Source: an uncultured Helicobacter sp. (GTDB lineage Bacteria > Campylobacterota > Campylobacteria > Campylobacterales > Helicobacteraceae). Taken from it: a DNA stretch of 64,000 nucleotides. Positions 47,136 to 54,134 of the stretch are shown one piece after another. The position numbers were made by a program, and so were the translations under genes. The stretch's first letter is position 1. Each line of letters begins with the position of its first letter. Location: NCBI GenBank assembly GCA_944326445.1, contig CALVDZ010000003.1:1-64000 (forward strand), read 5' to 3'. Under the pieces are notes generated by a model. The model saw only the letters and a list, made by a program, of their open reading frames with translations, was not told the origin of the DNA and made no database searches.

Positions 47136-47937
47136 AGCTTCTTTTCTTTCTATGCGAGCGCAAAACCTCGCCCAATGTGCGCGGGATAAAGCCGAGTTTC
47201 TCGCAGCTGACATTGACACAAAAGTCATTGCCACTTTCCCTAGAGTGCAAATGCCCGTGGATATTGAGCGAGCATTGCGCGAGCCTAAAAGCCGTATCCA
47301 AAATATCACGCGCGTTGGCAAACCTATCGCGCGGCTTGCGATTAAACACCGGGAAGTGTGAAAACATAATCCGCTCGCCCTCCACATCGCACACCACGGC
47401 GTTGAGATAGATATTTTTTAGGGCTTGTTTGCCAAATTTTTGCTTGAGGTAGTCTTTGATGAGGCGGGACTCGGGAATTTGCAAATGGAGTTTATCGCAC
47501 ACGCTCCATTGCTTTAATCCACGCACATACTCGTATTTGCCAATATCGTTGTTGCCCACGATGAGGAGCTTAGTGCCATTGAGCTTTTTGAGCAGCTTGT
47601 AGCCGCTGCCAAAGTAGAGATCGCCTAGATGCCAGATTCTGTCTTTTGGACTTAGGGCGCGATTCCACATCGCCACGCTAAACTCATCAAAATCCCTAAA
47701 TCCGTGCAGTAGCGCACTTTTGCTCCTTATGGGTTCTTTGAGCAGTGCGGCTTGATGCCCAAAATGTGAGTCTGAAATCAAAAAAGTATCTTTGGAGATG
47801 AAATACGACACGCGCGCCCTTAGAGTAGAGAATTTGGCGGGATTGTATGGCAAATTGGCTAAAAGCTGACTAAGAGTGCGTCTATGCGCGCCACGCCCAC
47901 TGCGCAGCCCACCACGATTTTTATAAAAAAACGCCAT
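47125..47937 (-). CDS. Calcineurin-like metallophosphoesterase
   Basis: This 270-residue protein has the full set of metallophosphatase motifs: ISDSHFGH, WHLGDLYFG, VGNND, FSHFPVF and IHGHLHS. These bind two metal ions for phosphoester hydrolysis. The first 45 residues are basic (GGLRSGRGAHRRT) and may be disordered. It is upstream of rnr and overlaps it by 11 bases, so an RNA- or nucleotide-related role is possible. The physiological substrate is unknown. Confidence 0.85.
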   Translation of the reverse strand: MAFFYKNRGGLRSGRGAHRRTLSQLLANLPYNPAKFSTLRARVSYFISKDTFLISDSHFGHQAALLKEPIRSKSALLHGFRDFDEFSVAMWNRALSPKDRIWHLGDLYFGSGYKLLKKLNGTKLLIVGNNDIGKYEYVRGLKQWSVCDKLHLQIPESRLIKDYLKQKFGKQALKNIYLNAVVCDVEGERIMFSHFPVFNRKPRDRFANARDILDTAFRLAQCSLNIHGHLHSRESGNDFCVNVSCEKLGFIPRTLGEVLRSHRKKRSFDD

Positions 47938-47999
47938 CGCAGGAATTTATACGCTATTTTTTGTAAAATGCTGGGCTTAATTTATCACAAGGAGTTTGT

Positions 48000-48476
48000 A
48001 TGCAAAAATTAGAGATAGGCAGTCCCGCGCCGAGCTTTCGCGCACTAGATTCACAAAGCACGGAGTTCGCCCTAGCGGATTTTAGGGGCAAATATGTGGT
48101 GGTGTATTTTTATCCCAAAGACAACACGCCCGGCTGCACGCTTGAGGCGCAGGATTTTAGCGCGCTTTTGGGGGAGTTTGGCGCGCTAGATTGTGTCGTG
48201 ATAGGCATTAGCCCCGATAGCCCTAAGTCCCATCAGAATTTTATCGCTAAGCATAGCTTGCGCCATATCCTGCTGTGTGATAGTGAGAAAAGTATCGCGA
48301 GCAGCTATGGAGCGTATGGAGAAAAGATGATGTATGGCAAAAAGGTGATGGGCATTATCCGCTCGAGCTTCCTCATTGATCCGCAAGGCAATATCGCCAA
48401 AACCTACTACAATATCCGCGCCAAAGGGCACGCACAAGAAGTCCTAGAGGATCTCAAAAAGCTACAAGGTAAATAA
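48000..48476 (+). CDS. bcp: Thiol peroxidase Bcp/AhpE-type peroxiredoxin
   Basis: This 158-residue cytoplasmic peroxiredoxin reduces peroxides. YFYPKDNTPGCTLEAQDF carries the peroxidatic cysteine. The resolving cysteine found five residues later in E. coli Bcp is absent here (alanine/glutamine), so it is probably a 1-Cys type or uses the cysteine in LLCDSEKS. It ends with the usual VLEDLKKLQGK. AAGGAG precedes the ATG at 48000. It is divergent from the metallophosphoesterase. Confidence 0.92.
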   Translation: MQKLEIGSPAPSFRALDSQSTEFALADFRGKYVVVYFYPKDNTPGCTLEAQDFSALLGEFGALDCVVIGISPDSPKSHQNFIAKHSLRHILLCDSEKSIASSYGAYGEKMMYGKKVMGIIRSSFLIDPQGNIAKTYYNIRAKGHAQEVLEDLKKLQGK

Positions 48477-48481
48477 AAAGT

Positions 48482-48491
48482 GGGGGGGGGG
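48482..48491. repeat. Intergenic G10 tract between bcp and the Bax1-like gene
   Basis: Ten G start six bases after the bcp stop codon, in the short gap between two convergent genes. The following AGATTC/CACGAGGG sequence can form an imperfect hairpin (CCCCCTCG...CGAGGG), so the region may act as a terminator of variable length. Confidence 0.6.
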
Positions 48492-48560
48492 AGCGGAAAG
48501 AATCTAAGCAATCCCCCTCGCACACAAGCACGAGGGAGATTCTATAAAAGAGAAGCGGGA

Positions 48561-49250
48561 TTAGTCTCGGCTGCTAGTGATACCAAAGAGCTGGAGGATT
48601 GATACGAAAATATTGTAAAAATCCAAATACAGAGAAATCGCCGCATCTACGGGGCTATCATACAAGCCACGGATGATATTTTGTGTATCATACGCCACAT
48701 ACGCGCTAAAGAGCAACGCCGCCGCGCCCGCGATAATCGCTTGGAATCCCATACTAAGCACGAAAATATTGACAATGGAGCAAACCATCACCACGATGAG
48801 GGCGATAAAGAGCATTTTGCCCATACTCGCGAGATCTCGGCGTGTCTTCACACCATAGATACTCATCACGCCAAAGATGATAGTCGTCATACCAAACGCC
48901 GCTACCACGCCCGCACTGCCATTTTTGGCAAGCACTAGCCCAAGCAAAGGCGTGATCGCAAGCCCGGTGAGGAATGTGAAAACAAAGAGCATTGCGATAT
49001 TTAAGCCCGGCTTAGAGCGTGAAAACATAAGCCCAAAGAGCGCGGCAAACTCTGCGACAAAGATAAGCATACGATTTTCCATAACCATTTGGAAATTCAT
49101 AAACCCTACGAGCGCACCGATGGTGGCGATGAGCAAGCTCGCACCAAAAAACTTATAAGTGGTTTTCACAAAATTCACAAGCGCACTTTCTTGCGCGGCT
49201 GCCATTGAGGCGACATCTGCATTTGTGTAATTCCTGTCATACAAAGCCAT
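48561..49250 (-). CDS. Bax inhibitor-1/YccA family membrane protein
   Basis: This 229-residue inner-membrane protein has seven hydrophobic segments. The N-terminus NFVKTTYKFFGASLLIATIGA and the C-terminal SAYVAYDTQNIIRGLYDSP, with its paired aspartates, are the family hallmarks of TMBIM/YccA proteins, some of which are pH-gated calcium leak channels or FtsH modulators. It matches H. pylori HP0920 in type. It is a single gene with its own AAGGAG ribosome site. Confidence 0.9.
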   Translation of the reverse strand: MALYDRNYTNADVASMAAAQESALVNFVKTTYKFFGASLLIATIGALVGFMNFQMVMENRMLIFVAEFAALFGLMFSRSKPGLNIAMLFVFTFLTGLAITPLLGLVLAKNGSAGVVAAFGMTTIIFGVMSIYGVKTRRDLASMGKMLFIALIVVMVCSIVNIFVLSMGFQAIIAGAAALLFSAYVAYDTQNIIRGLYDSPVDAAISLYLDFYNIFVSILQLFGITSSRD

Positions 49251-49315
49251 ACAAAACTCCTTTTATGAAATTTGCGCGCAAATTGTATAGTAATTTGCTA
49301 AATAAACAAGTCAAG

Positions 49316-49843
49316 TTACTTGCCTTTTAGATCCTCGATGATGAAAGCGAGGTTTTGCTTTAAAAGTCGCTCTATCTCGTTTTTTGAGATCTCGCTTTCT
49401 TTGCCTGTGCCAAAGTAATGATCCTTGCTAAGCTTTAGCTCCCCGCTAGCGCGCTCTTTGATGGTTTGCTTAGCGCGGATTAGATCTAGTGTTAGCAGGG
49501 ATTTTAGCGTGGCTTCACTCTGCCCCTTAGCGATATTAAAATCTTGGCTTTGCACACTTGTCTCGAGGCGATAACTAACCACCATCTCCCAAGTCTCCTC
49601 GCTCGGAGTTTGCGCAAAGCTAAAGCATTGTGAATCTTGTAATGCCTTGCCTAGCAACGCCTTAAAATCCTGCACGCCATAAAGCTCTTGCGTCCCGCTT
49701 ATCTTGCTTGTGTCAAAAAGCACTTGGTATTTTGGGGACTCGCACTTTGGGATAGACGCCTCCTCCGGGCTTGGGCTCTCTTTTTGGCACGCCATAAACG
49801 CCGCCGCCACGAGCACCAATCCGAGCAACTTCACTTTTTGCAT
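49316..49843 (-). CDS. Predicted lipoprotein of unknown function
   Basis: This 175-residue protein begins with a lipoprotein signal (KLLGLVLVAAAFMAC, Cys19). The mature part has a cysteine pair (PKCESPKY and SQCFSFA), then a strand-rich region (EETWEMVVSYRLETSVQ) and a basic helical C-terminus. I do not recognise the family. The clean signal, AGGAGGAG ribosome site and normal codon use make it a real gene. It is on the same strand as the Bax1-like gene, 65 bases away. Confidence 0.7.
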   Translation of the reverse strand: MQKVKLLGLVLVAAAFMACQKESPSPEEASIPKCESPKYQVLFDTSKISGTQELYGVQDFKALLGKALQDSQCFSFAQTPSEETWEMVVSYRLETSVQSQDFNIAKGQSEATLKSLLTLDLIRAKQTIKERASGELKLSKDHYFGTGKESEISKNEIERLLKQNLAFIIEDLKGK

Positions 49844-50759
49844 ATTCTCCTCCTAAGATTTGGGATACTCCATTCTACTTGCGCAATCGTTAAAAGCCCA
49901 TAAATTTTCTTTGTCGGATTCTAAGAAAGCTCGGATATCGCGCTTTTTGCGACAAATGCGGGAGTGGGGAGAGGTATTTACACGCTTAGCGCAGAATCTT
50001 ACTTGGTTTTAGAATCTAAGGCAGTTACAGAATCTCGTGCAGATTCAGAATCTAGTTCCTATAGATTCTAAAGATTCACAAAAACAAATTACAGAATCTT
50101 ACTTGGTTTTAGAATCTAAACAACCCACACAATCCACAACACCAAAAAATCCTAGCGAGGCTTTGCCGATTCAAAATAATGGGGCGCGATAGCGCAAGCC
50201 GAGCAGAATCTATTAGCATAGATTCTGCCATTTTTGCAGCGCAAAAATCCAATCAATGTGTAGGTGCGATAGCACCAACCGACACTCGCCCTTGTCGTGT
50301 GTGGCAAAGCGTAAGCTTCTTTAGAAAAATCAGGAGCAAGGTGGCAGCAGTGCCACCGCTGATTTTTCTAAAGAAACTTCGTTTTCTAAAGAAGCTTGCG
50401 CTTTGCCTAGACAAGGAGATAGCGAGGCACTCTCCCCGATTGCGCAAAAAGACCCAACGGGTTGCAAGCGAAGCGCAGCAAAAAAGCGGCGCTTTATCTT
50501 TTTCGGGGCTGGGGAGAGCGGGGAGAGGGGAAACCCCTTTTTCTTTTGCGCAAACAAGCGATGATGTGAATCTAGGAAGTATCCGTGAGAGCGTGAATCT
50601 AAGAGGCTAGATTCTATAAATGCCTTAGATTCTGTGTGTGAGAATCTGTGAGGAATTGCACAGATTCTATGCCGCTTAGATTCCGTATTTTCTCATTTCT
50701 TGGAGTCGCATTCTCACGAATACTTCTTTGCTTCTTAGAATCTTGTGTTTTATGCGAGA

Positions 50760-50769
50760 GGGGGGGGGG
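50760..50769. repeat. G10 tract inside repeat copy D
   Basis: Ten G follow TTTTATGCGAGA in the middle of intergenic copy D. No gene is affected as far as I can see. Confidence 0.7.
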
Positions 50770-51125
50770 AGGGGCTTGAATGTGCAGGTATGGGCGAGTG
50801 GCTTTGCCACGCGCGCGAAGTCGCTCCCGATTTGGGTGGGCGGGTAAGCACTCTTTAGCCTCCCCCCACCCCGACGACGCTTACTACGGGGTGCTCCGCA
50901 CGGGATATTTTGATTGGATTTTTGCTACGCAAAAATGACAGAATCTAAGGGTTTAGATTCTGCTCGGATCGTGCTTACGCACGCACTATTTATCTTATTT
51001 GGCAAAAATTTTTTGGCGTTGTGGATTGTGAATCTGTTTTAGATTCTATAAATGCCTTAGATTCTGAATCTACTTGAGATTCTACGCTTGGCTTGCCCTC
51101 TTGGCATTCTAAGATTTTGGATGAG

Positions 51126-51205
51126 AAATCGTTGTTTTCAAGCGAGGGGTGAAGGGAGCTACCTAAGCGGTAGTGACCAAACCCCGAGCGCAGAATCAAC
51201 GATTT
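51126..51205. other. Nested inverted-repeat structure downstream of trpS
   Basis: AAATCGTTG (51126-51134) pairs with CAACGATTT (51197-51205). Inside, GGGGT pairs with ACCCC, and GCTACC pairs with GGTAGT across a five-base loop. The three nested stems span 80 bases and end 23 bases from the trpS stop codon. No T-run follows, so a simple terminator is unlikely. Confidence 0.45.
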
Positions 51206-51228
51206 ATCGCCAAAAGATGAATGCCTTA

Positions 51229-52215
51229 CTACACCAACCCCACCAACTCCTTAGCCCTCTCATAAGTCCCACTAGCGATAGGACGCACGCTCTGTGCGCC
51301 TTGAGCGAGTATCTCGCGGATATAGCCCTCATCGCCCATAAGCCGCTCGTATCGCTCCCTAATGGGGCGCAGAGATTCTATCACGACTTCGGCGATGGCA
51401 CTCTTTAGCTGCCCATAGCCCTTGCCCGCGAACTCCTGCTCAATAGATTCCCTGCTTTTATGCGTAAAAATCTCATAAATGCTTAGGAGATTATACAGCC
51501 CCGCCCGAGTGGGATCAAAGACGATGGTAGTGTGTGAATCCGTGGTGGCTTTTTTGAACTTAGCCATAATCGCCTCGGGGCTATCGAGCAAAAAAATCGC
51601 GTGGTTTGCGCCACTATGGGATTTGCTCATCTTAGATTCTGGATTATCTAGCCCCATAATCCGCGCGCCCACCTTGGGGATAAGGGGCTCTGGGATCTTA
51701 AAGCACTCGCCATAGTCGCGATTAAAGCGCATCGCCACATCGCGCGTGAGCTCTAAATGCTGCTTTTGATCCTCGCCCACGGGCACGCCATCGACTTGAT
51801 AGAGCAGGATATCTGCTGCCATAAGCGCGGGATAGTTAAAAAGCCCGACATTGATATTTTTAGGATTTTTGGCGGATTTGTCTTTAAACTGCGTCATTCT
51901 GCTCATATCGCCCATAGGGATATTACAATCAAGTATCCACGCAAGCGCGGCGTGCTCATCGATCTGGCTTTGGATAAAAAGATGGGATTTTTGCGTATCA
52001 ATCCCGCAGGCTAGGAGCATAGCGGCGAGCTCATAGGTTTTTTGGCGCAATTGCTCTGGATCTTGCTTAGTCGTGATAGCGTGAGAATTCACCACACAAA
52101 AGATATTTTCATACTCCTCTTGGGAATCCACCCAATTTTTTACCGCTCCCAAATAATTGCCTAGGTGTATGCTCCCCGTGGGCTGTATCCCCGAAAAAAC
52201 GCGTTTTTTTGCCAT
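51229..52215 (-). CDS. trpS: Tryptophan--tRNA ligase
   Basis: The protein has 328 residues from the ATG at 52215 (MAKKRVFSGIQPTGSIHLGN), preceded by AAAGGAGAG; the longer frame to 52263 overlaps acpS and lacks a site. This class I synthetase charges tRNA-Trp. The HIGH-type motif reads HLGN and the second signature reads SKMSKS, followed by GANHAIFLLDSPE. Length and order are normal. It starts 31 bases after the acpS stop and may be cotranscribed with it. Confidence 0.96.
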   Translation of the reverse strand: MAKKRVFSGIQPTGSIHLGNYLGAVKNWVDSQEEYENIFCVVNSHAITTKQDPEQLRQKTYELAAMLLACGIDTQKSHLFIQSQIDEHAALAWILDCNIPMGDMSRMTQFKDKSAKNPKNINVGLFNYPALMAADILLYQVDGVPVGEDQKQHLELTRDVAMRFNRDYGECFKIPEPLIPKVGARIMGLDNPESKMSKSHSGANHAIFLLDSPEAIMAKFKKATTDSHTTIVFDPTRAGLYNLLSIYEIFTHKSRESIEQEFAGKGYGQLKSAIAEVVIESLRPIRERYERLMGDEGYIREILAQGAQSVRPIASGTYERAKELVGLV

Positions 52216-52246
52216 ATCTCTCCTTTGTCTCCAATCTATCACAAAT

Positions 52247-52618
52247 CTATCGCAGTGCCACACACGCTATGGCGATATCCGCATCGTGCGTGATACTTAG
52301 GGCTATGTGAGTAAAGGGCTTTTGGCTCTGAAAATACGACATTTTTTGAGAATCTAGCGTGATATGCGGCGCACCCTTAGAATCTAGCACAATAGTCATA
52401 TCCAAAAACCCAACCTCTGCGCCAATCCCGCACCCAAGCGCCTTGCTTAGTGCCTCTTTTGCTGCCCAAAACCCCGCTATGCGCGCATAGCTATAGCCAT
52501 TTTGCCTTGTGCAAAGCCCTATCTCATTCTCACTCAAAAACCGCCCCAAGCCCTTAGCACCAAATCTCCGCACTAAGCCCTCAAGGCGCGAGATACGCAC
52601 GACATCGATACCTAGCAC
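52247..52618 (-). CDS. acpS: Holo-[acyl-carrier-protein] synthase
   Basis: This 123-residue enzyme transfers 4'-phosphopantetheine from CoA to acyl carrier protein. The Mg-binding residues appear in LGIDVVRISR (Asp) and FWAAKEALSKALG (Glu). The terminal SITHDADIAIACV is the usual end. It follows fliL by three bases, an order also seen in H. pylori (HP0808-HP0810). Confidence 0.93.
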   Translation of the reverse strand: MLGIDVVRISRLEGLVRRFGAKGLGRFLSENEIGLCTRQNGYSYARIAGFWAAKEALSKALGCGIGAEVGFLDMTIVLDSKGAPHITLDSQKMSYFQSQKPFTHIALSITHDADIAIACVALR

Positions 52619-52621
52619 ACG

Positions 52622-53182
52622 CTATCCGATGAGAAATCTCGTAAAATAAATGTTTTTAATGCTTCCATCGATGAGAAACTCATTCAGCCGCTGCACGATC
52701 TCGTCTTTGATGCGATTTTTGCCCTTAGTCGTGGCGACTTCCTCAAAGGACTTAGAAGAGAGAATCTCAATAATCGCATCACAAAGCACAGGAAGCTTAG
52801 TCTCTATCTCTGGCTGACTCTCTGGCTTATCAAGCTCGAGGCTTATTTGGGTGATGAGGATTTTTTTGCCCGTTTGGGTGAGTAGATTGACTTTGAACTC
52901 CTCGACAATGGGGAAAATAGGACCCATCTTGCCATAATCACTCGCCCTCGCTGCCACCGAGCTCCCGACATTAATCACGGTTTTTTGTGCTTGAGGCTCG
53001 CTCTGGGCTGCTTGCGCTGCTTGGGGCTCTTGATGAGAGTTATTAGAAGTCATAAGCACCGCTACCAAAATCCCCAAAAGGAGCAAAAACATCACCACCA
53101 TACCGATGATGATAAATAAAATCGTCCTATCTTTTTTCACAGCCCCTGCGGGCGCGCTAGCGGCTTCTTGTTCCTCTGCCAT
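52622..53182 (-). CDS. fliL: Flagellar basal-body associated protein FliL
   Basis: This 186-residue inner-membrane protein forms rings around the stator units of the flagellar motor. It has a short cytoplasmic N-terminus, a membrane helix (about 20-43; FIIIGMVVMFLLLLGILVAV), a Gln/Ala/Ser-rich linker and the periplasmic FliL domain (about 85-186). The domain contains FKVNLLTQTGKKILITQISLE and ends NIYFTRFLIG. It is placed between rsmD and acpS. Confidence 0.93.
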   Translation of the reverse strand: MAEEQEAASAPAGAVKKDRTILFIIIGMVVMFLLLLGILVAVLMTSNNSHQEPQAAQAAQSEPQAQKTVINVGSSVAARASDYGKMGPIFPIVEEFKVNLLTQTGKKILITQISLELDKPESQPEIETKLPVLCDAIIEILSSKSFEEVATTKGKNRIKDEIVQRLNEFLIDGSIKNIYFTRFLIG

Positions 53183-53199
53183 ACGCTCTCCTTACATCA

Positions 53200-53793
53200 C
53201 TAGATTCTGTAATACGATATCGTGCTTTTTCCGAATTTTTTTTGTTTGATTCTAGCATATTTGCCCAAAGTTTGAGGCGTGTGCGCCGCGCTCATACCTT
53301 CAAAGGCGATGAGCCAAATGCAAGGATTACTAAGCGCACGCACAAGCTCAAAGCACCGCTCATACATATCCGCCATACCCTCGCGTATGCTAAAGGGCGG
53401 ATCGAGATATAAGATTGTGTGCGTTTGGAGGGAGCGCAAAATAGGCGCGGAAGTGAAAAAATCCTGCGTGTAGATTCTATAGCGCAAGGAGCTATCGCGC
53501 TGCTTTGCGCCTAGGAGATTGCGCTCTAAAACCTGCGCGCTATGCACATCTCGCTCGATAAACACACCCTCACGCGCACCGCGGCTAAGGGCTTCTATCC
53601 CCATCGAGCCGCTCCCCCCAAAGCCCTCTACAAACACACAATCCACCACCTCGCCCCCAAGCGTGTTAAAAAACGACTCGCGCACTATCGCCTTTGTGGG
53701 GCGCGTGCTTAGCGAGGGTGGCAGGGCGAGCTTTAGCCCTTTGAGCGTGCCTGCGTTGATGAGGATACTAGGCGTGTTTTTTGAAGAGTTCAT
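53200..53793 (-). CDS. rsmD: 16S rRNA (guanine(966)-N(2))-methyltransferase
   Basis: This 197-residue SAM-dependent enzyme methylates G966 of 16S rRNA. It shows INAGTLKGLKL, RPTKAIVRESFFNTL, the SAM loop VEGFGGSGSMGIEALSRGA and the catalytic YLDPPF. The C-terminus KKFGKSTISYYRI is also typical. Its ATG lies inside the end of the small upstream gene (26-base overlap), and fliL follows 17 bases after its stop. Confidence 0.93.
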   Translation of the reverse strand: MNSSKNTPSILINAGTLKGLKLALPPSLSTRPTKAIVRESFFNTLGGEVVDCVFVEGFGGSGSMGIEALSRGAREGVFIERDVHSAQVLERNLLGAKQRDSSLRYRIYTQDFFTSAPILRSLQTHTILYLDPPFSIREGMADMYERCFELVRALSNPCIWLIAFEGMSAAHTPQTLGKYARIKQKKFGKSTISYYRI

Positions 53794-54106
53794 AGAGTTT
53801 GTGGGTGTATTCTCTAAGGAGTGTAGCGATTTCAGATTCTAAATCTGTGGGGAGTTGCGTGGGTGCTCGCACAGAATCCAAATGCGTGGCATAAAAGTCC
53901 TGCAAAGCCCTAAGGAGGGCTTGGGGCGTGAAAGGCTGGCGCAAATCACAATCCTCGCTCCCTAGCACGCACACGGGCTTATCGGAGTGCCTTTTGGTAT
54001 CGCTAAGGATAAAATCACACGATTCTTGCGGGCTTAAATATTGGCGCAAAAAATACTCTAGCGTGCTTTGTAGTAGGAGGTTTTCACACTGCAGGGATAT
54101 TTTCAT
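53768..54106 (-). CDS. Conserved small protein of unknown function upstream of rsmD
   Basis: The protein has 112 residues from the ATG at 54106, which sits seven bases after AAAGGAG. It is probably cytoplasmic and helical, without signal or membrane segment. The N-terminal half (LQSTLEYFLRQYLSPQESCDFILSD...KPVCVLGSE) suggests a small alpha/beta domain, like the start of a receiver or DNA-binding fold, but no motif is decisive. It occupies the place of the small hypothetical gene next to rsmD in H. pylori (HP0811). It overlaps rsmD by 26 bases. Confidence 0.65.
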   Translation of the reverse strand: MKISLQCENLLLQSTLEYFLRQYLSPQESCDFILSDTKRHSDKPVCVLGSEDCDLRQPFTPQALLRALQDFYATHLDSVRAPTQLPTDLESEIATLLREYTHKLYELFKKHA

Positions 54107-54134
54107 CTTCACACTCCTTTTAGATTCTGACAGA

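Larger units (their letters stand above)
49844..51228. repeat. 1.4-kb intergenic repeat region with inverted copies C and D
   Basis: Copy C (about 50131-50610) is the interspersed repeat on the minus strand. It has AATCCACAACACC at its end, CCCAACGGGTTGC, a hairpin around CAGAATCTATT and CTTTTGCGCAAACAAG. Copy D (about 50700-51027) lies head to head with it on the plus strand and keeps only the ends (TCTCACGAATA and a CAGAATCTAA hairpin at 50940), finishing GGCGTTGTGGATT. The 28-base block around CAGAATCTTACTTGGTTTT occurs twice (about 49992 and 50094). The open frame at 50179-50610 encodes the same peptide as the rnr insert and is repeat-derived. Confidence 0.72.

Noticed and set aside
50179..50610. 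Open frame of 143 codons between the lipoprotein gene and trpS
   Set aside because: It lies wholly in interspersed-repeat copy C, has no ribosome site, and its peptide repeats that of the rnr insertion. I treat it as repeat-derived.
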